The notes under the pieces were generated by a model, which was given only the letters and a program-made list of their open reading frames with translations, was not told the DNA's origin and did no database searches. This document shows, one piece after another, positions 18,188 to 26,077 of a stretch of DNA of 64,000 nucleotides (its first letter is position 1; each line of letters starts with the position of its first letter). This DNA comes from Lachnospiraceae bacterium (GTDB lineage Bacteria; Bacillota; Clostridia; Lachnospirales; Lachnospiraceae). Location of the stretch: NCBI GenBank assembly GCA_029008875.1, contig JAQXJP010000013.1, positions 47,771 to 111,770 of the forward strand, read 5' to 3'. The position numbers and the translations under genes were made by a program.

Positions 18188-19189
18188 TTAAGCCAACTCA
18201 GCGAAGTACTTGATAGTACGAACCATCTGAGAGGTGTAGCTGTTCTCGTTGTCATACCAAGAAACAACCTGAACCAAGTTATCCTCGCCAACCATTGTCT
18301 GAGTTGCATCGAAGATAGAACCATAGGTGCTTCCTACGATATCGCTGGAAACGATCTCATCCTCGTTGTATCCGAAGGACTCGGTAGCTGCTGCCTTCAT
18401 AGCTGCGTTGATCTCATCCTTGGTTACAGACTTCTCAACAGTTGCTACCAGGATAGTGGTAGATCCTGTAGGGGTTGGAACTCGCTGAGCAGATCCGATC
18501 AACTTGCCGTTCAACTCAGGGATAACAAGACCGATTGCCTTAGCTGCTCCTGTTGAGTTGGGAACGATGTTGACAGCGCCTGCACGTGAACGGCGAAGAT
18601 CGCCCTTACGCTGAGGTCCGTCAAGGATCATCTGATCACCGGTGTAAGCATGAATTGTGCTCATGATACCGGACTTGATTCCTGCGAGGTCGTTAAGAGC
18701 CTTAGCCATAGGAGCCAAGCAGTTTGTAGTACAAGAAGCTGCGGAGATGATGGTATCTTCCGGCTTCAATGTTGTATGGTTTACATTGTAAACGATAGTA
18801 GGAAGATCATTTCCTGCCGGAGCAGAAATAACAACCTTGCGAGCTCCTGCATTGATATGTGCCTGAGCCTTCTCCTTAGATGTATAGAAGCCTGAGCACT
18901 CCAATACAACGTCAACCTTCAATTCACCCCAAGGGCAATTGTTTGCATCCGGGAAAGCGTAGATCTTGATGGTCTTTCCATCAACAGTGATGGAATCTTC
19001 GCTTGCAGAAACGGTATCTGCCAATGCGTATTTACCCTGTGATGAATCATACTTCAACAAGTGTGCCAACATCTTTGGGCTTGTCAAATCGTTGATTGCT
19101 ACTACTTCGTATCCCTCTGCTCCGAACATCTGTCTGAAAGCAAGACGTCCAATACGGCCGAATCCATTGATTGCTACTCTTACTGCCAT
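18188..19189 (-). CDS. gap: Glyceraldehyde-3-phosphate dehydrogenase, NAD type
   Basis: Glycolytic dehydrogenase of 333 residues. The Rossmann start is [15 protein letters not shown]; Asp34 in INDLTSP fits NAD rather than NADP preference; catalytic Cys153 lies in [12 protein letters not shown]. It has a promoter-like element upstream and a strong terminator downstream, so it probably makes its own abundant transcript as well as feeding pgk. Confidence 0.97.
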   Translation of the reverse strand: MAVRVAINGFGRIGRLAFRQMFGAEGYEVVAINDLTSPKMLAHLLKYDSSQGKYALADTVSASEDSITVDGKTIKIYAFPDANNCPWGELKVDVVLECSGFYTSKEKAQAHINAGARKVVISAPAGNDLPTIVYNVNHTTLKPEDTIISAASCTTNCLAPMAKALNDLAGIKSGIMSTIHAYTGDQMILDGPQRKGDLRRSRAGAVNIVPNSTGAAKAIGLVIPELNGKLIGSAQRVPTPTGSTTILVATVEKSVTKDEINAAMKAAATESFGYNEDEIVSSDIVGSTYGSIFDATQTMVGEDNLVQVVSWYDNENSYTSQMVRTIKYFAELA

Positions 19190-19252
19190 GTTTTAATTCC
19201 TCCTAGAATTGTAAATGTTATTGATGGGAATTGAACTTCCCAAGCTTTCTAT

Positions 19253-19281
19253 ATTTTACAAAAAATATTTGCAAAAAACAA
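19253..19281 (-). promoter_or_regulatory. Candidate promoter of gap
   Basis: Minus strand: -35 TTGTTT, 17-bp spacer, -10 TAAAAT, about 60 bases before the gap start. The region is very AT-rich and an alternative TTGCAA/ATAGAA pairing overlaps it, so exact hexamers are uncertain. Confidence 0.45.
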
Positions 19282-19359
19282 GACCTATTTATACCACTTT
19301 GTTAATTTTTTCACTAGATGTTTTTTTGTCCATACAATTTTATGCACTTTGCACGAAAC

Positions 19360-22300
19360 TTAATCCACATTGTACTGAATTCTCTGCTGTTGCGTGAGGA
19401 TCGATCCCTCAAACTGCACCTTCGCCTCCTCAATCAAATCCTCCAAAGTCAGGTAGGGAAATCGGTACAGGGTGCGATACGCCTTGCAGTACACCGCCCC
19501 GGTCTGGGATAGGTACGCAATTCCGTACTCCGGCTCCGCGATTCGTTGATAGGTATCCTTCTGGGCAATGATGATATCCGAAGCGGTAACAATGGTAAGG
19601 GTATCCTCCCCCTCCTTCTCCACCAGTTCCGAGATGGCATCGTATTGCTCCATGGAGATATAGTCAAACTGCTGGGTTTCCAGATTGTACACCCGGAAAT
19701 AGTAATCATCTCCCTGTACTCTCAGCAGCTTTCCATCCTGGGAAAAAGAGACAAATCTGCTGCTCTTGCTGGCAAATGGGAAGGTTGCCACCATCTCCTC
19801 CTTCTCGTAGTCCCACACCCGCATTTGGTTGTCGGAACAGGCGAAGGCGACGTAGGGCATGGTGTCACAGACAGCAAACGCCTTCTGGGTTTCGATGCTG
19901 TTGACGATTTGGCTTCCCTCCATATCCAATGCCTTCATCTCTCCGCTCTCCGGGTCCACCATGCACAGTCCGATTTCCTTGGCGGTTGCAAAAATCGCAG
20001 TTCCGTCCCCATTCATAATCGCTCCGTACAGGTAGTTTTCCACCTCAAGATTCCGCACAATCTCACGGCTCTCCAGATCAAAAATCACCATCGCCCTGTC
20101 GCTGTAAATCAGCGCGTATTTCTTGTCCGGTGTCACATAGCACTGTCCCATGAAACTGTCCTCAAAGGTCTGGTAGGTCGTGACTTCACCCGTGGTCATC
20201 TCATAGTAGATAACCTCCCCTTCGGAGCTCACCACCGCAAAGTGCTCATCGTCCGTGAATGCAGCCCACGTCTCATACCCGTCCGTCGCCGGAGACCAGG
20301 TCTCTATAGCAGAATCGTCCTCCACCCGATAGAAATTGTAGGAATCCACCGTTTCCGCGCCGTAGCAATGTACTGCGTAATAAGTCTCATTGGGAGAAAC
20401 CGACATTTTGATAATGCTGTCGTCGAAGGAATCCAACTCCTGTATGCCCTTTCCCTCGGCGTACTTCATCAGCGTCACATCCGGTGATAAGTATGTCCGA
20501 AGAGCCAGAACTCCATTCATCAATTGCACATCCCGCAGATTTTTTCCGGTTCCGATCACGCTATCCGTGTATACCTTACCCGTATTCAAATCGATGATAT
20601 CAATATCTCCGCTGATCTGGCCGATATATCCAAAACAGGATGTGGCAGACACCAGCATTTTTTCCACGTTGGACTGAAAACTTACTGCGGACATCTGCTC
20701 CCCGGTCAACGCATCATAGGTGTAGACCGTATTGCTCACGCAGGCAATCACCTGGTCGTAGGTCACCCCGTCCGAATCGTCAGTGTAGGTGCGTGCTCTC
20801 ACAAAGGTATAGCTGTCGTCAAACCCGTTGCCCGTTCCGGGAATTTCCTTTTTCCACACCACTTCCCCGGTGTCACAGGACAGACGGATTACATAATGGC
20901 TGCTGGTCTGGGCATCCATGTCGAAAATCATATCATACATATTTCCGGCAATGGCCAAATCCCCGTCCTGCGTAAAGCGCATATCTATGATATAGCTGAA
21001 AGGAAGGACGTAGTCTGTTTTTTCCTTCGTGACGATATCGTAAACCGTCACATATCCCTCCTGCACGCCCTCCTCCGTGTTCAAATGGCTCACTGCCAAT
21101 CTCCTGTTGTCCTGGGAAAAAACAAGTTCCGCCGAGTAGGAACATTCCAGATCATTTTTCACCCTGTCCAAAATCCTGCCGTCAGATGCGCAAACCAGCA
21201 AAAATTCATCGCTTCCGGAGATTATCGCAATGTCCTGTTCCCCATCATATTCGGCATAATTGTAGGAGCCCCCCTCCCCGGCTGTCCACAGGCAATCGCC
21301 GGAAAAATCATAGGCTCTGATGTCATCGTCACCCGCAATCAGAAGCGTATCCTCCCCCGAGAGAAATGCCCCGTTAGGAATGGAGACAAATCCGGTTTCC
21401 GAAATCTCCGGGGAAACGCAAGCCAAGCGCTCTCCGTCCTCCACATTCCACACATAGACATAGCCTCCCTGGTCGATGGTTACCAATTTCTCACCGGAAG
21501 TGCTGTAGCGAATCTCCTTCACCGGCAGTTCATGGTGCAGTTGCCGATCCATAGTGATGTACCGCCCCATGTTGTATGCATGCAAAGCCTCACTGAGGGC
21601 GTTTTGAGCCTCCGCCACGTAAGGTCTGTCGTTGTCCTCCGTGGGGAGGGCTTCCAGCGCCACAAGCACCGCAGCTTCCCGGTCCCCGGCCTCCAGCAGT
21701 TCCCGGGAGGTGGTAGCCAGGTACTTGGATTGATTCACCTGCTTTTCCTTAAAATTCTGACGAATCATGGCCGTGTTGTAGGCACTGTACAGACCGAAAG
21801 CCACCGCAAACACCGCTACCGCCGAAACCGCAGCCACCATCTTTTTCAGACGGCGTTCCCTGTGTCTCTGGCGCAGATCGTCATAGCTGCAATGTAACAG
21901 CGGAGCCGCAAGCCGCAAAATCTCCGTCTTCAGCTTCCGGTTGACCTCCTTTTGATTCTCTCCCCGCACGTCCGCAGCCAGAGGTTCCACCGGATTCCCA
22001 TTCTCATCCACAAGCAGTTGTTCCGGAAAGGACTCGTTGGGTTCCCCCTCAACCAGCACCGCCAGAATGTGCTCTCTTCCATGCATCTTGATAAAGGTGG
22101 CAATCTCCGTCTGCACCCAGTAGGAATCCTTGGTTCTGGGGGAACAGATGACAATCAGATACTCCGATTCCTGCAGCGCCCCCGAGATGTTATTGCCCAG
22201 ATCGCTACCGATAGGCAGATCCTCCTGATCGCGGAATACCCGGCTTATTTTCTTCTTGCCGGTCTTTTTTGCCACCCCATACGGCACCTTAAAGGTCTCC

Positions 22301-22377
22301 AGCCCCTTGTGTACTTTCTTGGCCACAAACATGTCCAACTCTGCATGCCGGTAGCTGATGAACGCATCGTATCTCAT
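19360..22377 (-). CDS. TIR domain / transmembrane / beta-propeller protein
   Basis: A 1005-residue protein in three parts. Residues 1-about 165 form a TIR-like domain (opening RYDAFISYRH, the segment YLIVICSPRTKDSYWVQTE, with Glu91 at the position of the TIR catalytic glutamate). A basic stretch RHRERRLKK precedes one transmembrane helix (about 180-200). A helical linker (about 205-270) leads to roughly 700 residues of WD40/PQQ-like repeats with blades such as YVYVWNVEDGE and MRVWDYEKEEM. The TIR side would be cytoplasmic and the propeller outside, by the positive-inside rule. TIR domains of this class can cleave NAD or act in signalling; whether this one is active is unknown. It has a good GGAGT ribosome site and is monocistronic; no defence genes flank it. 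Confidence 0.85.
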   Translation of the reverse strand: MRYDAFISYRHAELDMFVAKKVHKGLETFKVPYGVAKKTGKKKISRVFRDQEDLPIGSDLGNNISGALQESEYLIVICSPRTKDSYWVQTEIATFIKMHGREHILAVLVEGEPNESFPEQLLVDENGNPVEPLAADVRGENQKEVNRKLKTEILRLAAPLLHCSYDDLRQRHRERRLKKMVAAVSAVAVFAVAFGLYSAYNTAMIRQNFKEKQVNQSKYLATTSRELLEAGDREAAVLVALEALPTEDNDRPYVAEAQNALSEALHAYNMGRYITMDRQLHHELPVKEIRYSTSGEKLVTIDQGGYVYVWNVEDGERLACVSPEISETGFVSIPNGAFLSGEDTLLIAGDDDIRAYDFSGDCLWTAGEGGSYNYAEYDGEQDIAIISGSDEFLLVCASDGRILDRVKNDLECSYSAELVFSQDNRRLAVSHLNTEEGVQEGYVTVYDIVTKEKTDYVLPFSYIIDMRFTQDGDLAIAGNMYDMIFDMDAQTSSHYVIRLSCDTGEVVWKKEIPGTGNGFDDSYTFVRARTYTDDSDGVTYDQVIACVSNTVYTYDALTGEQMSAVSFQSNVEKMLVSATSCFGYIGQISGDIDIIDLNTGKVYTDSVIGTGKNLRDVQLMNGVLALRTYLSPDVTLMKYAEGKGIQELDSFDDSIIKMSVSPNETYYAVHCYGAETVDSYNFYRVEDDSAIETWSPATDGYETWAAFTDDEHFAVVSSEGEVIYYEMTTGEVTTYQTFEDSFMGQCYVTPDKKYALIYSDRAMVIFDLESREIVRNLEVENYLYGAIMNGDGTAIFATAKEIGLCMVDPESGEMKALDMEGSQIVNSIETQKAFAVCDTMPYVAFACSDNQMRVWDYEKEEMVATFPFASKSSRFVSFSQDGKLLRVQGDDYYFRVYNLETQQFDYISMEQYDAISELVEKEGEDTLTIVTASDIIIAQKDTYQRIAEPEYGIAYLSQTGAVYCKAYRTLYRFPYLTLEDLIEEAKVQFEGSILTQQQRIQYNVD

Positions 22378-22542
22378 GGTTTACTCCTTTTTATCCACAG
22401 TGAAAGCGTTTTGTCACTTGCATCGTGTTCCTATAATTAGTAGAATGCTTTTGTAGTAATTCTTTAATAAATAACAGAACGCTTTTATAATAAAATAAAT
22501 CGAGCCAAAAAGGAACTATAAAAGTACGATGGAGGGGAAATT
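22378..22542. promoter_or_regulatory. Divergent promoter region of the TIR gene and hisK
   Basis: AT-rich gap between head-to-head genes. On the plus strand a TATAAT at 22486-22491 with a weak TTTAAT -35 could serve hisK. Two direct copies of AGAA(T/C)GCTTTT (from about 22442 and 22475) flank this. A TGAAAGCGTTTTGTCA sequence at 22401-22416 loosely resembles a catabolite-repression (cre) site. None of these is strong evidence. Confidence 0.35.
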
Positions 22543-23343
22543 ATGTTGTGGGACACACATATGCACTGCAATTTTTCCGGGGACAGCCAGGCAGATCCCG
22601 CGGATATGGTGACGGAGGCCCGGGCCAAGGGTCTCCTCGGAATCTGTTTCACGGATCACATGGATTATGACTACCGGGAGACCCCGGGTGAATTTGATTT
22701 GGATGTGGACAGTTACCGTGACAGAATTCAAACGCTGCAGGAGGAAAATCCCGACTTTCCCATTCTCTGGGGCGTTGAACTTGGTCTCCAGCCCCACACC
22801 GCAGATAAAAATACCGCCTTGGCGCAAAGATACCCTTTTGACTTTATCATCGGGTCCTCCCACTGCGTCCGCAACATCGATGTGTACTACCCCAATTTCT
22901 ATGAGGGTCGGAGCGAGGATGATGCCTACCGGGAATACTTTGAGGCGGTGCTTGCCAACGTCAACGGGCCTTCGGACTACGATGTGTATGGTCACATCGA
23001 CTACGTGGTACGCTACGGTCCCAACAAAAATGCCTTCTATTCCTACACAAAGTTTGCGGACATTCTGGATGAAATCCTCCGCCGGATTATCGCCCAGGGC
23101 AAAGGAATCGAGATTAACACCGCCGGATTCAAGTACGGTCTGGGCCATCCCAACCCCACCGAGGACATCCTGCGCCGCTACCGGGAACTGGGGGGAGAGA
23201 TCCTCACCATCGGCGCCGATGCCCACAAGCCGGAGCACGTGGCATACGCCTTCGACAAGGTGCCGGACATTCTGAAGGCGGCCGGTTTTCGTTATTATAC
23301 GGTATTCCAAAAAAGGGAGCCGCAATTTATTGAGTTGCCATAG
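22543..23343 (+). CDS. hisK: Histidinol-phosphatase, PHP family
   Basis: Likely removes phosphate from L-histidinol phosphate in histidine synthesis. The 266-residue protein has all PHP metal-binding motifs in order: DTHMHCNFSGD (start), TDHMD, WGVELG, GSSHCV, YGHIDYV and GADAHKPEHV. A GGAGGGGAAATT ribosome site precedes the ATG. No other his genes are nearby, which is common for this phosphatase; some PHP phosphatases act on other phosphoesters, so the substrate is an inference. Transcription runs towards repeat array A and the convergent GH25 gene. Confidence 0.82.
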   Translation: MLWDTHMHCNFSGDSQADPADMVTEARAKGLLGICFTDHMDYDYRETPGEFDLDVDSYRDRIQTLQEENPDFPILWGVELGLQPHTADKNTALAQRYPFDFIIGSSHCVRNIDVYYPNFYEGRSEDDAYREYFEAVLANVNGPSDYDVYGHIDYVVRYGPNKNAFYSYTKFADILDEILRRIIAQGKGIEINTAGFKYGLGHPNPTEDILRRYRELGGEILTIGADAHKPEHVAYAFDKVPDILKAAGFRYYTVFQKREPQFIELP

Positions 23344-23418
23344 ATAGGGGGTTTTTCAAGAAGTTACAATCACCTTTTTGTCATTCTTGACCGAAGGAGA
23401 AGAGAAATTATACCGCCT

Positions 23419-23679
23419 GTCAGTCTAAAATGAGGGAAAGAGCCGAAATGGACTGACAAAAGAGAATGTTTTGGACTGATTTTGAAGAATCCGTCAGTCT
23501 AAAATGAAGAAAAGTGCCAAAATGGACTGACAGAAGAGAGAGTTTTGGACTGATTTTGAAGAATCCGTCAGTCTAAAATGAAGAAAAGTGCCAAAATGGA
23601 CTGACAGAGGAAAGGCTTTTAACCGGATTTAGCCTAATCTGTCAGTCCATTTTTCCATTTTAAACATAATTAGACTGAC
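23419..23679. repeat. Array A: four 39-nt GTCAGTC...GACTGAC units at 74-bp period
   Basis: Units at 23419-23457, 23493-23531, 23567-23605 and 23641-23679, each exactly 39 nt, bounded by GTCAGTC and GACTGAC. Spacers are exactly 35 nt. Units 1-3 read GTCAGTC-TAAAAT...AAATG-GACTGAC; unit 4 has the same pattern in reverse orientation. Spacers 1 and 2 are nearly identical (both end TTTGAAGAATCC); spacer 3 differs. The array fills most of the 374-bp gap between the convergent hisK and GH25 genes. Each unit can fold as a hairpin with a 7-9-bp stem. It is the same family as arrays B and C. Confidence 0.93.
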
Positions 23680-23717
23680 ACGTTCTCCTTGGTGAATTGA
23701 CAATTATTCCGCCGTCC

Positions 23718-24572
23718 TCATTTTCGTATCGGAATCAACTGCACATCCACATCGCACTCTCCGCTTACACCCGGCACACTTGCCGTATTGGAATACTGCC
23801 ACATGGAAAAATCATAAGGTGTCTGGGGCTGTTCCTCGTAATCCGCGTACCAGAACGGGTAATCCGACAATTTGGACAAATCCAGGAGGAATGCCTCCCA
23901 CTTCATGTTGGCATAGATCATGGGCTCATAGCCTTCTTCCTTGATTCTCTCGCAAAAAGCCACGGAGTTCGCCGTAAATTGTTCGCCGGTCACGTTGTCC
24001 GTCCGAGCTTCGGCGTCCAATATGCTCTCCGGGTCGTACACCACCGGCATTTCCATATTATCCGGAGTCAAGCCCACGCTCTCCAACTGCTGCAGACAAA
24101 ACTCGGCCTCCTCCACAGCCTCCTCCTCATTGATTGCCTGGGAGAAAAAGTAGACTCCCACGTCAAGGCCCACGTTCCTTGCGCCCTTCACATATTCCGC
24201 AAATCGCGTATCCCCGCAGATATTCCCTGCCTTGCCGTATCCTCGGTAACCCACGCGGATGATGACAAATTCATATCCTGCATCCTTCACCTGATTCCAA
24301 TCGATGGATCTCTGGTGGTAGGACACATCAATGCCCAACCTTGAGGTGTAGGCATCGTCCCCCACATAGCTGACACTGTCCCCATCATGAACAAAGCCGC
24401 TTTTTTCAAAGCGGCATTGGGGCCATTCCGGATGATATTCAGCCTCGTAGGCTTCCCCGAAAGCATCCACAAAATGGATTTTCAGCGGAAGGGTATCTTG
24501 AATTGCGCTCGCTCCCTGGTTTGCCACCAGAGCAAGCATGACGATCAACGCACATTTTTTTACTGTGTTCAT
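23718..24572 (-). CDS. GH25 lysozyme-like secreted or membrane-anchored protein
   Basis: A 284-residue protein with an N-terminal signal or anchor (MNTVKKCALIVMLALVANQG) and a glycoside hydrolase family 25 fold: GIDVSYHQRSIDW at the start of the barrel, FVIIRVGYRGYG, VGVYFFSQA, and the C-terminal FSMWQYSNTASVPGV. The expected acidic pair is represented by Asp in GIDVS and MPVVYDPE. GH25 enzymes cleave peptidoglycan at N-acetylmuramic acid. The start at 24572 is the most likely because it begins the signal; the open frame continues upstream into degV. It lies 61 bases after degV and may be co-transcribed. Confidence 0.83.
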   Translation of the reverse strand: MNTVKKCALIVMLALVANQGASAIQDTLPLKIHFVDAFGEAYEAEYHPEWPQCRFEKSGFVHDGDSVSYVGDDAYTSRLGIDVSYHQRSIDWNQVKDAGYEFVIIRVGYRGYGKAGNICGDTRFAEYVKGARNVGLDVGVYFFSQAINEEEAVEEAEFCLQQLESVGLTPDNMEMPVVYDPESILDAEARTDNVTGEQFTANSVAFCERIKEEGYEPMIYANMKWEAFLLDLSKLSDYPFWYADYEEQPQTPYDFSMWQYSNTASVPGVSGECDVDVQLIPIRK

Positions 24573-24633
24573 GGATTTCTCTTCCGTTTTCTTTTTCTTA
24601 CTGTTACTCTCACTTATGCCCCTGCTGTTCCTG

Positions 24634-25491
24634 TTATTCTTCCTCGCCCAGAATATACAAAACGCCCAGGGTTCCCGGCCCGCAATGGCAGGAAATGACG
24701 CCACCGGCGCGGGTAATCAATACCTCTTCAAAAATACCCAGACTCTCCAGGTAATCATATACGGACTTCAGCAACTCCTCGTCGCACCCGGAGTGGGTGA
24801 TAAACACTCTTTGAGGTCTGGCCTTTTTCAAATTTGCTTCCTGATCCTTGGCGTAATTCAGGAGCACACTGTTCATCTTGCCCCGATACTTTTTGGTAGG
24901 AATCATCTTTCCGTTTTCCACCACGATGGTGGGATGAAGCTTGAATGCCCCACCCACAAATGCGGCAACTCCGCTGCAGCGCCCGCCGCGATATAAGTAT
25001 TCCAGCGTATCCACCACAAAGCTGGCGCGAACCCTTGGGATCAACTTTTCGATTTCCGCAACAATCTCTGCCCCGCTTTTTCCCTCCCGGGCCATGATGG
25101 CAGCCTCAATGACAAGAAGGCCGATTCCGGTAGACAGATTCTGGGAATTGATGACGAACACCCGATTCTCCGCTTCCAGTTCCTCCGCAGCGATGCGCAT
25201 CACATTGGCGGAGGTAGACATATCCTCGGAAATGGAAAAGCATACCAGCTCTCTTCCCTCCTCCACATAGGGCTTCATCACATTGATTGCATCCTCGATG
25301 GACGGTGCCGAGGTCTTGGGTGTGGTCTGATTCTCCTCCGCCCATGCGTAGATCTCGTCCGGCGTGATATTCTTCCCGTCCAGAAATTCCTTCTGCTGAA
25401 GTACGATGTGCAGCGGAAGAATGTCTATATCATATCGCTCCACCAATTCCGGTGACAAATCACAGGTACTGTCTGAAATAATCTTGACCAT
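24634..25491 (-). CDS. DegV family fatty-acid-binding protein
   Basis: A 285-residue DegV protein (opening MVKIISDSTCDLSPEL, then TSAPSIEDA, SISEDMSTSANV and the C-terminal HCGPGTLGVLY). Family members bind a fatty acid and act as FakB subunits that present it to the FakA kinase, but fakA is not in this window, so the partner is unknown. It is preceded by about 200 bases of AT-rich sequence with a TATAAT-like -10 near 25582 but no clear -35, beyond which lies repeat array B. Confidence 0.93.
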   Translation of the reverse strand: MVKIISDSTCDLSPELVERYDIDILPLHIVLQQKEFLDGKNITPDEIYAWAEENQTTPKTSAPSIEDAINVMKPYVEEGRELVCFSISEDMSTSANVMRIAAEELEAENRVFVINSQNLSTGIGLLVIEAAIMAREGKSGAEIVAEIEKLIPRVRASFVVDTLEYLYRGGRCSGVAAFVGGAFKLHPTIVVENGKMIPTKKYRGKMNSVLLNYAKDQEANLKKARPQRVFITHSGCDEELLKSVYDYLESLGIFEEVLITRAGGVISCHCGPGTLGVLYILGEEE

Positions 25492-25687
25492 TTCAACCCT
25501 CCAAGTAGCAAATCCGGCAAATAATTGCGTACTCTTATGCGATGTACATCACCTGTCGGAATTTTTTTGACATCATAATCATATTATAAGATATCTCTCA
25601 TACGCCCATAATTATATCGCACTAAAGTACTATTTTCAATACATCATTCTCTTTTATGCAATAAAGAAAGCACGTTCCGTCATAAAT

Positions 25688-25937
25688 GTCAGTCCATTTT
25701 GACGTTTACCCGCTTTTTCGACTGACAAATTCTTCAGAATTCGCCCTAATTGCGCTTTCCTGTCAGTCCTTTTTTGCCCTTCCTACTATTTTAGACTGAC
25801 AATTCCGTCAGAATACGCCCTAATTGCGTTTTTCTGTCAGTCCTTTTTTGCCCTTCCTTCCAATTTAGCCTGACAGTTCCTTCAGAATCCGCTTTCCCGT
25901 CAGTCCTTTTTTGCCCTTTCTCCTATTTTAGACTGAC
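25688..25937. repeat. Array B: four 39-nt units, two 35-nt spacers and one 24-nt spacer
   Basis: Units at 25688-25726, 25762-25800, 25836-25874 and 25899-25937, each 39 nt with GTCAGTC and GACTGAC ends (unit 3 ends GCCTGAC). The first three start 74 bp apart; the last step is 63 bp through loss of 11 spacer bases. All units are in the orientation opposite to units 1-3 of array A. Inner sequence of units 2-4 shares CTTTTTTGCCCTT. It occupies the 586-bp gap between purL and degV; I see no gene in that gap. Confidence 0.93.
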
Positions 25938-25993
25938 GGATTCTTATATATTCCAGCCCAAACGCACCACATGGCACTGAAATCACCCCATGC

Positions 25994-26034
25994 CAAAAGA
26001 ACCTTGCGGAAAGTAATATCCTTCCACAAGGCTC
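25994..26034 (-). terminator. Terminator-like hairpin after purL
   Basis: GAACCTTGCGGAA (from 25999) pairs with TTCCACAAGGCTC (to 26034) with two mismatches or wobbles, followed on the minus strand by CTTTT. It lies about 45 bases after the purL stop. Confidence 0.7.
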
Positions 26035-26077
26035 TCTGTTTTTATATAAGAATTCCTTCTTCTTGAAAAAACTATCT

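Noticed and set aside
23419..23679. CRISPR array (39-nt repeats with 35-nt spacers)
   Set aside because: Spacers 1 and 2 are nearly the same, one repeat is inverted, the repeat interior varies more than the spacers, and no cas gene is present. The sizes are CRISPR-like only by coincidence.
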